NCBI GenBank assembly: GCA_017354895.1
Contig: CP071495.1
Span: 107,001 to 171,000 of the forward strand
Source of the DNA: Podospora comata
Taxonomy: Eukaryota > Ascomycota > Sordariomycetes > Sordariales > Podosporaceae
Length of the DNA: 64,000 bases
Reading direction: 5' to 3'
The position numbers and the translations under genes were made by a program. Shown piece after piece: positions 54,096-64,000 of this stretch. Each line of letters begins with the position of its first letter. The stretch's first letter is position 1. Below the pieces are notes generated by a model, which worked only from the letters and a program-made list of their open reading frames with translations, was not told where the DNA came from and searched no databases.

Positions 54096-56026
54096 ACTCA
54101 GGGGCTACTCCACACCACTCCACAGACATTGACACATTAACACATTACAGTCATTACCCCCTCTTTTCAAATCCTCCTCATAATCCACCTTCATTGCCTA
54201 TCAGACTTCTTCTACCTTTTATCAAGTACCGAGCAAGATAAATCAAGATAATAATAACAATGTACCTGTGACTTGCCACTTCTAAACCAAGCCTGACATC
54301 TTTGTTGACTTTCACTGTGGCAACTTTAGTAACCTGCCTGATTGGGCGTCGTATTCACAATGATATAAAAGATCGCCCAGGCAAGTACCGCAACAACACA
54401 AAATCTCGGTGTAATCCACGGCTTTCCACCCCCACCGCAAGTGTGTAACGGTGACATCGCCCAAGACAAAAAACGTTGCCTGTGATGATCCAAAACACCA
54501 CCATAGAGTGGCGTCAAACAAAAGCATGTGGCAACTCCAGGACGGTTAGACGCATAGCCATGATCAAAGTGTCAATCTACCTACCTTACCTACCTCTTCC
54601 CTCCATCACGAATAAGAGACACCACAACCTGCAACCCACAGTCGTTTGATCAGAATTAACATTTCCCTGGTATCCAAAATCCAAACATGCCTATCAAAAA
54701 CTAATGCTATCCAAAGAAAAAAAGAAAAAAAAGGCAAAAAAAAAAGTAAAAAAAGAAATATGCAAAAGGGTATATTTGTAGCACAGACAGACACACCTTT
54801 CTCTTGGCACCAACAAACCTAAAGCCTGTAAGAGCAAAGATTACTTTCCGCCAGAAAATAACATGCACACCCGCCATCCAGCCATAAAGCATGGCGTGAA
54901 AAGGCCTCCAAGATACCTGAAAACAACAAGAAGCCCTGACAAATTTCCACCAGAAACAGAAAAAGATGCTCTACTATTAAAAATGCGTTCGCGCGCATGT
55001 GCGTGTGTGTTGCTCCGCCAGCTCCCAAAGCTACCCATGCCCAAGAGTCCCTTTTTGATAACCGATACATGGAGTCCCAGGTTCCCTACCTAGGTACCTA
55101 CCATCCAACCCATTTCACCGACACCAGAAACAAAACAAGAAGAGGAAAAAAACAAGGAAAAACAAAAACAGGAAACGCACGAAGCCAAAACAAGATGGGT
55201 GACAAACACATGAAACAAAGACAGGGCAAATCTCCAAGGCTAAGCACAATCAAGGCAACCTCGAAGTCCACAACAGTCACAAAGGCTGCGCAAGCAGACG
55301 ACGACGACGACGACAACCACCTCACACGTCCTTGAGCACAGCCACTCCTAGACTCATGCCCTCCCCACCACCATCGAACCCGTGGCCTTGGAACAAAAGC
55401 CGGACAGTTTGCCCCCGAAGCCCCACTCACAACAAGACATCGGGTAGATATCTCCCTCCCGCCCCCGCCCAACAAGAGAGAGGGAGGAAGTGAGCCTTGA
55501 TACCGTTGCCAAGAGCCCCGATGTGTATGCACCTGACCAACGGGGGGGAGGTGTCCTGCCGGTATCTAAAGTCTCGCGAACGTGTCTCGGGATCGGATCC
55601 GGATGGCAGATGAGCAACCAACCTCGACCAACGCGGATACGGTGCGTCATGCAGACGCCATAGGTAATCCCTACCGATCCCGGCCAGCAGCAAGGCAGAC
55701 AGATGCTGCTCCCATGGCTGGCTGGTGTGCGACCACCCAGATCATGCAGTAAACCCCGAACGGTAGTTCCATTCGTTGCCGTATAGACACACGCCCAGTC
55801 CCATCTTCTCGAAAGACAACCTGGAAGGTGGTCGAGTCCAAGCTGCCCAGACTTGACAAAATAAAATGCGGGTCAGTCGGAGACTTTGAGATGGTGCCAC
55901 ACCTGGGGGAGGGGGGGGGGGTCCTCGGGACGTGCCTAGCGGGCGAGATGGAGGTGGCCTCTGGTCAATGATTGGCCGTGCCACACCAGCTGACCCAAAC
56001 TCCCACTACTAGATGTCCCACACACC

Positions 56027-56050
56027 ACACCCATACACACACACACACAA
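56027..56050. repeat. (CA)n microsatellite
   Basis: A CA-rich run with about ten CA units, slightly interrupted, in the 3' flank of the Medusa-like gene. Confidence 0.75.
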
Positions 56051-56160
56051 CGGTCTCCTCCCAGGTTTGTCGTGAGAGAAGAGGCAAGATCCTCTCGAAT
56101 CCTGACGGTCCTGTTCGGATGGTTGAATCCCAGTTATCGACAACCCCATCTGATATCCTC

Positions 56161-56193
56161 GTGCGCGCGCGCGCGTGTGTGTGTGTGTGTGTG
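56161..56193. repeat. Alternating (CG)n(TG)n tract
   Basis: About seven CG units are directly followed by about nine TG units, giving 33 bases of alternating purine and pyrimidine. Such sequence can adopt Z-DNA. It lies about 140-170 bases beyond the stop codon of the Medusa-like gene. Confidence 0.8.
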
Positions 56194-56331
56194 ATGTTTT
56201 CCCGTATTCCGTGCACACCACCAACCCCTTGGCTCCTCCATCTGCCATGGTCACAACGGCTTTGACGTCAAAAAAAGCCCTGCGGGGGTTTGTTGTCGAC
56301 AATGAGGACCAAAAGCCGACGGCCCACTCGA

Positions 56332-59014
56332 TCAAGCCCGCTGCGCACCATCACCGTATGCCCCACCACCATACACCCCGCCGTGGGTACTGCTGGACTG
56401 GGCACCATACCCATCCGTGACAGAGTAGTTATCCCAGCTTCTCGACTGTCCCTGTGATGCAGGCACGCCCGAGTGAGCACCATATGCCCCTTGGCTGTGG
56501 TGGACGGCGTGGTGAGATGGTCCCGGGATGCCGTAGGGGGAGGTCATCCCTTGCGCCGCCGTGCTTCGGTGATCGTACACTGCCGGGAGAGCGGACAGGC
56601 GTAGGCTCGACGAGTCGGTCTTGATGGTCGGCGAGAGCGGTTTGGCGGCACCGTACGTCGGCCAAGAAGAGGCGCCCCCGGTGAGGGTTCGTGGACTGGT
56701 GAGCGGGTCGGCTTGGTGATGGCCGGCACCGACATAGCTCGCGGCCGAGATGGAATCCGGAGCGAGACCCGAGGACACCGCGGCGGACAAGGCCGGGTAC
56801 GGACTGCCAAGGTGGTCCGCCGACGCGGGGGTGGCCATGCGCACGCGGGGGGAGTTCAGCGTCTGCCCCATGGCGGGCGTGGACGCGCTGTACTTGGAAA
56901 AGATCTTGTGGAGCGCGGCATCCAGGTCCTTCCACTGAAACACCTTGACGTCCTTCTCGATGTTGCGTGGCTTGGGAGCGCCGAAGCCCATGATGATGCC
57001 GAAAAAGGCCTCGCTCTCGTGCTTGCTTTTGCTGACGGTCATGGGCCGGTATCCTTCCAGGTTCCGGCGGATGCGGTTCTTTTCGTCCACCGGAAACTTG
57101 TGTGGCGCGTAGAGGAGCTGCTCCAGGAGGGAAATGGTGTCGACCGAAGTGACAAAACACGCCTGCCTCTCTTCCCACCAGATGCAGCTGACGCAGATGC
57201 TGTTGTGCGGGCGTTCCGACTCGGCCACCGGCTTGAACGACACAGTGATGACGTTCCCAGTCTGTTGCTTCTTGAACATGACAATCCTCCGCTTCTTTGC
57301 CCCTTCCTCGGCCGTCCAGTTCTCCGCCATGCTGCCCAGGTCCCCAATCAGCCTCAGGGTGGCCTTCTCCTGGTACAGTCCTGCTCCGTAGCCCGGGTAC
57401 CCGCCGTTTGCGCTGCTGGATGACTGTCCGATGGTGCTCGTTCTGACAAGCTGTGGCGTTGCTGCCGTGGTGCTGTGTTGGAGCGATGTGAGACTGGGCC
57501 GGGTGATGGACGTGTGGGAGACGTGCGGCAGACTGGTTGACGGGCTTCGGAGGGAGTCGAGGGGGCTGTTGAACATGCCGGGCCACGTCCCTGCATGATG
57601 CGGCGACCGTAGCATCGGTGGAGCCCGTGAATATGGGTCGGTCAACGTCAACCCTGTTCGGAAACCCGAGGTGGAAAGCATTCTGTTGCTGTTTTGGCTG
57701 TACGATACGTTCGCCGAGGCATTAAAGTCCTGCTGCTGGCCAGTGGTGCCGGTTGTCGAGACTGCAGGAGGGTAGCCATACGGATTGGGTGCCGCGTCTG
57801 CCGGTAAGCTGTGCTGGTGAGCCGGTGGGCTCGTACTCTTTGACTGTGCGTCCAGGTGCTGGTGTGGGGGGCTCGCCCTGTGATGATGGACAGGTGATCG
57901 ACCCGTGTTCTTGGGAGATCCAAACTCTGGAGGGCTGCTGTCACCAGGCACTCCGGCACCCACGTTCCCACCTGACACTCCGCCCTGGTTTTCCTGGTAC
58001 GAGAAAACGCCGCAGCTGTCCTGTCGGGCTAAGCCTTCGCCGCCGGAGCCTTCGACAAGAAGCGTGAGAGGTACATTGCTGAGCGACCTGCAACTTGTGC
58101 TTTGAAACTGAGGAGCCTCGACAGTCACAGTCCATGAAAAAGATCCGCTCCCATCACGGCCGTCCTTGATCACGGTTGCTTTGCATCGATATGACCCAAA
58201 GAGAACATACACATGCGGAGCAGAGCCAGACAGGCCGCCTGCGCCCAGAAGATCGTGTTGGCACGAGACCTTGAGCGAAACCCGGGTACCGAAAGATCCA
58301 ATGGTGGGCTGGCTCGAGATGACAGCGAGGTGAAGTCCCGGAGACGTCTGACCCGATAGGTACTGGCTTGCTGTTGCGTGGCTGTTGGCCGCAAAAGCCA
58401 TCTGGTTCAACTGAGACGCCGCATTTTCTGTCTGCTGTGTCGAAAACGACTGGGTCGAGTATTGTGAATACGGTGAATCTCCGTACCCTGCATGTTTGTT
58501 GGCGTGTTGGTTAGCTACCTAGCTTTTCTAAACGCCCCGGACTGCTCCTCCAACACGATCTCGAGACAACCTACCGTGCATCTGGGCTGCCTGAGCCTTG
58601 TACGACATGGGCAGGAGACCAGGGGGACAGTCCCCGCTGAGGTCCCCTCCGTTCTGCGCGGCCTCTTCCTCCAGCCTGATGGTCAACGTTTCCGGTGACT
58701 CTATCTGCTCTTCAAGGATGATGGTCCGTTGCGGATGGTAACCGGACTTGTTGGGTGAGAAGACGCGTTAGTGTGAATGAGGACGAGATGAGGTAGGGGG
58801 AGTCAACGGAGAAAAGTGCAAAGCATCCGAGAAGGCTGTGTCTCGCGGACCGGCCGCCCCTACCCGCTCGTGGTTGGCCGATTGGGAAAGGAGAGATTTG
58901 AAGGCACAACGCCCGAATCACCACCAAAACAGCCTCGGGTGCAGCAAATTGGAAATTTCAGACACTCACCGGATAGACCTTGAAAGCCGGCTCTTCAAAC
59001 TTGGTGGCAGACAT
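56332..59014 (-). CDS. Developmental regulator Medusa/acon-3 type
   Basis: Three exons (59014-58970, 58746-58575, 58487-56332) with introns of 223 and 87 nt, all in phase, give 790 residues. The N-terminus (MSATKFEEPAFKVYPSGYHP) arises only after splicing the first intron. The N-terminal third has a beta-rich region (GTRVSLKVSCQHDLLG, HVYVLFGSYRCKATVIKD). The core at about residues 448-604 is ATLRLIGDLGSMAENWTAEE, KKRRIVMFKKQQ, NSICVSCIWWEERQACFVTSVDTISLLEQLL and RIRRNLEGYRPMTVSKSK, ending KVFQWKDLDAALHKIFSKYSAS. This is the conserved block of Aspergillus MedA, Magnaporthe Acr1 and Neurospora ACON-3, nuclear proteins that time conidiophore and spore development. The flanks are Ser/Gly/Pro-rich and probably disordered. 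Confidence 0.88.
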
Positions 59015-62000
59015 TCAAACTGATTTTGTGCCGAATGATTCAAGTAAGATGTGTTCTCTGCGGCCGTGATTGAGTTGGCCGAGTTTCGAGATCAGGATCG
59101 TCAATATCAACGAGGAAACCTGTGTCTCTTTTTTTATTTCTTTTTCTTTTTTTCAGTTAGGTATTTTGCTCAACATTTCTGCTCGATCCGTTCATACCGT
59201 GTTGATTGACACCGCGGTTGGGAAACTGGCCTACCTTGAAATGGTGGTAAGTCGCTCGGCACAGAGAAGCAGACTCTAGGTCTTCCGTCTTCCGGACTCT
59301 TTTGTATCGAAACAGCGCCGTTTGGATGCCTTCGTTGTGATATCACCTCCTTCGAATCAAAAAGAAGCACCTCCTTTTCGGAGACCAACCCGTTCAAAGA
59401 ATGCCCAACTGAAAACTGCAAAATAAAAGCTCGGTCAGCCCGCACTCGGATGTCGTCGCAGGGATAGCCCCTCGTGAAGATTTGGTGACACGAACCCTTT
59501 CTCTTCCAGACTGAACCGTGGTTCGTGAGCGCAGAGGAACGAGAGGCGAGATTTGACTGTATGCAGCTATCCCGAACCTGTTCGCATACGTAGTCAGATA
59601 TCGAGCGTCTCTGCAATCAGATGCTGAAGGGAAGAGCAGCAGGTTCCCGTAACCGGTTCGTCCGCTGTGGACCCTTGGAGAGACAAGAGGGAAAAAAGGG
59701 TGCAAAGACAAGACAAGGTCGAAACACCACGTCGTTGGATGTTTTGGGGAAAGGGATCCCTAATGTGTGGGAGAAAGGGTGAAGATGATGCCAGTGAAGA
59801 CACGGGAGGATCAACACGGACCAGCAGCTTGCATTTTTGGGGAGGGTTGGATCAAGTGGTCCCGAGGAATGCTGTCCGGGAGTCCTGCTCTCGACGACAC
59901 TCGCAGCGAGCAATCGGCACGTCCTGGGGCCGGATTCCGGGTGCGTTTGGCTGGGCAGAAGAAGCAGGTGACGACGACGGAGGACAGACAGTGGGTTTCT
60001 CTGGCGCGCGGGTGATACACAGGGATTGCAAGTGATTCAACCGTTGAATGCAAGATTCCATGGTCTTTGTCGAGATGCGGATCATGCAAGGGTCGCTGGG
60101 AGGGTGGTTCCGTGGTGGAGACCCGTACCCGATAGGTGTAGGAATGATGGCCCCTTTCCCCCCGTCCGTGAACAAAAGCAAAAGGCGATGTTGCCGCGGA
60201 GCAGAGGTGGAGGTTGAAGGTGTGCAGATGAGATGAGATGACCATTTGATAGAGCCAGCAGCAACTTTGCAGCCAAGCCCAACGACGAAAAGCCTCGGGA
60301 CGCAGCCCAAAAGGACAGGGAAAAAGAAACACTAGGTAGCAAGATAGGGAGCTGTGCTTGTACTGGTACTTACCTCGCCGTGTTGGTGTGCGTGTAAGTG
60401 GGCGGGCAGAGGTTGGTGGTGGTGGTGGCTATGTCCACGCCCGGGGGTGGTACTCGGGGACCGTCTGGGGCAGAGTTGGCCGAATGGAGGCTGCTCAGAG
60501 GGTGAAATTGGTTAGGCGCCCCTGCAAGCCTTGTCAGTAGTGTTTACTATTGGATGGCAGTGGGGCAGCCAACCTGAAGGAGCAGCTGCACGGGCAGGGG
60601 GTGGTGGGGGGAGATGATCGTCTTTGGCGGATCTTGGACCCCAGATCAGCTGTGCTGCAATAAGCTAATCCCTGTGATCGAGAATGCGACGCTTGGTCGT
60701 CGTCCGGCACTTCCACGACCGTCAGTTGCTCAGTTGGCGGCGATCCGGCCAAAAAGAGGTTGTGAATGGCGCCGTCCTTCCCGCTAGCTAAGGTAAAGCT
60801 ACCTGGTTTGATAGAACCAGCAGCAACCGTGCTCCCGCCTCTCCGCGCGCAAATAAAATGCTTCAAAAAATAAAAATAAAATAAAAATAAAACCTATCCT
60901 GCCTCCTAGGCGCCAGTCTGTGCTCGCTCGCTGTGGCAGGCTGGAAAATGTGCGGGCGTGGGCGGCTGGCGGCTGGCGGCTGTATAATAGGGCCGTTCAG
61001 TCTCTGGCTCATTGGTAGGTTAGCTGGGGAACTGGATCGCCGTGGGGGTGGGTGACTGATGATCCGGGGCAGGACACCACCGTTGATGTATTTCCGACCC
61101 GGAAGTGGGTTCCAAATAGGGCAGTCTGGGGCCGGCGGCTGTTGGAGAGGCAGGAGAGGAAACTCACTGAATCTGCCACCTAGAAGTAGCCTGCGCTGTC
61201 TCGAATAAGAATACCTAGCCAGTTTTGAAAGTTGGTCGAGGTTGGTCAAGGTAAGGTAGGTGAGATATGAGAAGGAGTGCTCGATACATAAAGCCTCTGG
61301 GCTGGTGATATCCATACCTTACCACGACGTTGCCAAAGGTTGATGAGGCCAAAGCGCACATCACACCAGCAGTTGATGTCCAGGAGCACTATCGCGTCCA
61401 GCCACGACAGCAGCCACGGCCGCAGATAGAATGTTGCAGCAGCGAGTACCCCGGTTGACATGGCACCACGTCGAGGGTCGAGCCGGCCAGAGTGTACCGC
61501 GGGGTATCTCTTCCCTGTGTGAGTGATGCTGGCTGCATGTCTCTTCCGGGATCAAGCATCACTGGGCAGAAGAAAGTGTGGTTGAACAGGAAATATTGCC
61601 TGTGGCAGCTACGGGCGTAGGCCCTGTTGCATGATGCATCTGGCTCCTGGGCGAGGGCGAGGTTGCTGTTGCCAGGCTTTCTGTTTCTTACAAATACCTA
61701 CCTACCCAGGGCCATCACCATCGGCCTCGGAGGCCAGGGACCAGCATCTCCGGCCTCAGGAGACGGCAGCCCGGGATCCCATGAGCTCTTGGCGGCGATG
61801 ACAAGGGCTGGGGCATGGTGAAACGTGTCGACCATCCTGACAAGAATAGACGCCTGTGGCATCTGCTGCCAGTGAACATGAGCCGTAACCACCATAGGGA
61901 TATCGCCTGCGGCACTGTCAGCAACTGTATCACGGTTGCAGCGAATGGGAGGGCATGCTCACCGCAGTCATCCGCGCAACGAAATCGGTGGCCAGTCCCT

Positions 62001-62807
62001 GGTGCCCTAGGGTTTCCGTCGTCTTGCATAGGTTGGTGGCGACCTGATGCTGGAGACCACAGGGATAAGTAGGTCAGGTACCTGAGGAGAACTAAGGTAT
62101 GTAACAAAAACGCTCATTCAGCTGCGCATATAAACAAAGAGTTTTCAGAGGCAACAGGTTCAAGAATTGCCTCCCTTCTTTAGACAAGATGTTGTCCGCT
62201 TCTTTGTTCAAACCAGTTGATTATCAAATCCAGACCTAACTACCTACCTACCTTGAGCATCCAACAAGGCCTTTATTCACACACTTTGTCAAAAACCCAC
62301 TGCCCACCTATACCGGGCATACCGAGGGCTCAGGAAATGATCAGTGGTCGAGGTGCTAATCACTTACACCACCACCAAGGTCATGGTCATGTAAGCAGGT
62401 ATGTAAGAGGTCTCGTTCACGGGGCTATCCCTACCTCACAACTCCTTTGCCACCACCTACGGCCGTACAAGCCAGCTTCAGATTCGACGCCCTCCCGCAC
62501 AGCGCCCGAAGCCCCAGTGCAACGTCGATTCCCATTGATATGGCCCCGGGGAGTCGCGGGTAACCGCCATTATCCGCGCGTCGAGTCCCGTCCAGCGGTC
62601 CCGGCTTTGGCGTGACACGGGCTCCTGGGGCCTTGTGCACCCTTCGACCCCAGGTACGGGTACTCGACGGATCGAGGCGCTGTGGCCGTTATCCGGGTTG
62701 TGCAGTTCCCATTGCCGCCGTTCGGAGGAAGCCGGCAGATTTCGGTATTTGACCCGCGCCACTACACATCATGTCGCAGATCTCAAGCCATTCTGTCTGT
62801 CTATCAT

Positions 62808-62840
62808 CTACCTACCTACCTACCTACCTACCTACCTACC
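62808..62840. repeat. (CTAC)n microsatellite
   Basis: About eight CTAC units in tandem, without interruption. Confidence 0.9.
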
Positions 62841-63740
62841 TTCGGTATCAATCGTGGCCAGAAACACAATGATGGTCGTGCACATACATCCTAGACGAGC
62901 CTGCATATAAGAGGTGGGACAAAAACAGGTGCAGAGTGTGCTAGTAACTATCGACACTCGAGATCATGCATGGCTATAGTGTTGTGGTCGCAGATCTGGC
63001 AGCCTCAGTCCGTTCCCAACCCCAGCAGCCGACCGGCCCAGCATAGAGGCCATCTTGGGTCCGGGTCAGGGTTGGAACGGAGGTACCTTAACCTCCTTGG
63101 ACAGGTAGGTACGGTAGGTAGCGCTCTTGTTATTACGGTCAACGGAACGGCCGTATACTCGCCTTGGAGCGCTCGCTTTCCCAAGTCTGTTGCACAATCA
63201 ACAACGGCATAGACAGGCGTTCCTAGCTTCTTGCCTTCTACTTAAAAAACGTGCCTGGGTCAAGCTCTGATAATTCTAGGTGCGTGGTTCCATGTACCAC
63301 TCTGTGCCATGCGTTTGCGTGGAACAAAGCTGGCAGTCTCCTCCGAGGTCTGCTAACCGCTGAGTCTGCTCGCAGGTAGGTAAGGTAGGTATGCTCATAT
63401 TGCCCCAGCATCGCAATCATGTCATTACCATCTGCGAGCAGCCGGCAGTTCACATCATCTCGGTCTATCCCTCGATCCTGCAGCATTGCGACAAGGTCAA
63501 TATGGAGCTGGGTCACAGCTTCTCCTTGTACCATGTGTAGCCTTACGCCCGTATGGCACAAGTGACAAAATGTTGAACAAGAAATGGCGAGAGCATGGCC
63601 CGGCATCTTCCACTCTGAGCATCAGGCAGGGGCGGCGGCGATCTGGATTCTCATTTCCGGCGGCTGGGTCCTATTCGCGGCGCTGGAAACCCGCTGTATC
63701 TGGCCATTCTCAATGGCGGTGAGGTCCGTGATGATACGAT

Positions 63741-63788
63741 ACCTACCTACCTACCTACCTACCTACCTACCTACCTACCTACCTACCT
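63741..63788. repeat. (ACCT)n microsatellite
   Basis: Twelve ACCT units in tandem, without interruption; the same tetranucleotide as the array at 62808. Confidence 0.92.
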
Positions 63789-64000
63789 TACGACAAGGCG
63801 GTACACGCACGAGAACTTTTGTCACCCTACCGGCGACAGCTACCCGACCAGCGAAAAGAAAAACCCAGCGGTTATCTGCTGGGCAGGCCGGACCAGAGCA
63901 GAAGGTGAAACACAGTGTTGATTTCGGATGCAACGCCCCGAGCCAGAGCCTGGTCGGCTGCCAGATCTTAGACATCCCATAGTGAGGTGGGGCAGGGAAG

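Larger units (their letters stand above)
53507..56331. other. 2.8-kb gene-free interval
   Basis: No coding region is supported on either strand. Contents: a TATA-plus-leader signal near 54087-54262 without a gene behind it, an A-rich stretch at 54715-54765, a (GAC)n run at 55297-55314, a (CA)n run at 56027-56050 and an alternating CG/TG tract at 56161-56193. The right end is the 3' side of the Medusa-like gene. Confidence 0.5.
59015..64000. other. 5-kb non-coding region upstream of the Medusa-like gene
   Basis: No coding region is supported on either strand; the longest frames (59811-60332 and 60863-61315 on the minus strand) have no family character. The right part (61250 to the end) is dotted with CCTACCT/AGGTAGG motifs and two long (ACCT)n arrays. 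Developmental regulators of this kind often have long leaders and promoters, so much of the left part may be transcribed 5' leader or control DNA. Confidence 0.5.

Noticed and set aside
56429-57586. 385-codon minus-strand frame within the Medusa-like gene
   Set aside because: It is a second frame of the same strand inside the conserved Medusa core; the product is Arg/His/Pro-rich without motifs.
62478-62762. GC-rich minus-strand frame near the right end
   Set aside because: No family character; the surrounding DNA is rich in simple repeats.
63238-63606. 122-codon minus-strand frame with a plausible helical start
   Set aside because: It runs through an AGGTAGG repeat that encodes TYLTYL and shows no recognised domain; possibly a decayed gene, but not supported.
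1-64000. tRNA, rRNA or CRISPR features
   Set aside because: No T-loop/anticodon arm combination, rRNA segment or regularly spaced repeat array was seen by eye; a covariance-model search would be decisive for tRNAs.

Overview
This window is nuclear DNA of a filamentous ascomycete, most likely a Sordariomycete of the order Sordariales (close to Podospora, Chaetomium or Neurospora). The evidence is the gene content (AA9 polysaccharide monooxygenase, PTH11/SAT4-like receptor, MBF-type APSES factor, a Medusa/acon-3 developmental regulator, Fta1/CENP-L, a CE5 esterase), short introns of about 45-90 nt with GTRNGT donors and CTAAC/CTGAC branch sites, and one very AT-rich block that looks mutated by RIP. 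I see no prokaryotic, viral or CRISPR feature.

Layout, left to right. Positions 1-8.3 kb are accessory: a frame-broken AA9 gene, the AT-rich relic (about 1.59-2.54 kb), a DUF3176 membrane protein, a class V PLP enzyme, a probably secreted PEBP and a small cysteine-rich secreted protein. After a 1.9-kb gene-free gap, 10.1-15.3 kb holds three co-directional genes: a ceramide synthase, a secreted SMP-30-like beta-propeller and a six-exon cytochrome P450. A 3' remnant of a membrane-protein gene lies beside them. From 16.3 to 24.1 kb come the MBF-like cell-cycle factor, a divergent LYR-motif protein, a GNAT acetyltransferase and a UshA-type 5'-nucleotidase. From 24.9 to 29.5 kb are an unrecognised three-exon candidate, a rhodopsin-like membrane protein and a DLH/SnoaL fusion. 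From 30.0 to 44.3 kb is a conserved housekeeping block: GYF protein (Smy2/GIGYF type), TTC27/Emw1, Met8-type sirohaem enzyme, Pep7/Vac1-type FYVE protein and Fta1/CENP-L. A truncated sugar-transporter tail interrupts this block. From 44.5 to 53.5 kb are a divergent pair of related allergen-like hydrophilic proteins, a RING-like orphan, a CE5 esterase and a four-exon membrane protein. The last 10 kb are dominated by the Medusa/acon-3 gene on the minus strand and about 5 kb of non-coding DNA upstream of it, with (ACCT)n microsatellites.

Gene models were spliced by eye. For each intron I checked that donor, acceptor and reading phase agree and that the joined protein makes sense for its family. 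Where several splices are possible this is stated. No homology search was run, so family names rest on recognised motifs and protein layout.

The best leads are: the AA9 gene whose reading frame breaks in a C/G-rich run; the AT-rich element framed by a direct repeat that differs mainly by transitions; two truncated gene ends beside intact genes; a divergent allergen-like pair of which one carries an N-terminal acylation signal; a DLH-like domain that lacks its nucleophile elbow, fused to a SnoaL-like domain; and two proteins without recognised relatives (24.9-25.9 kb and 48.4-50.5 kb).
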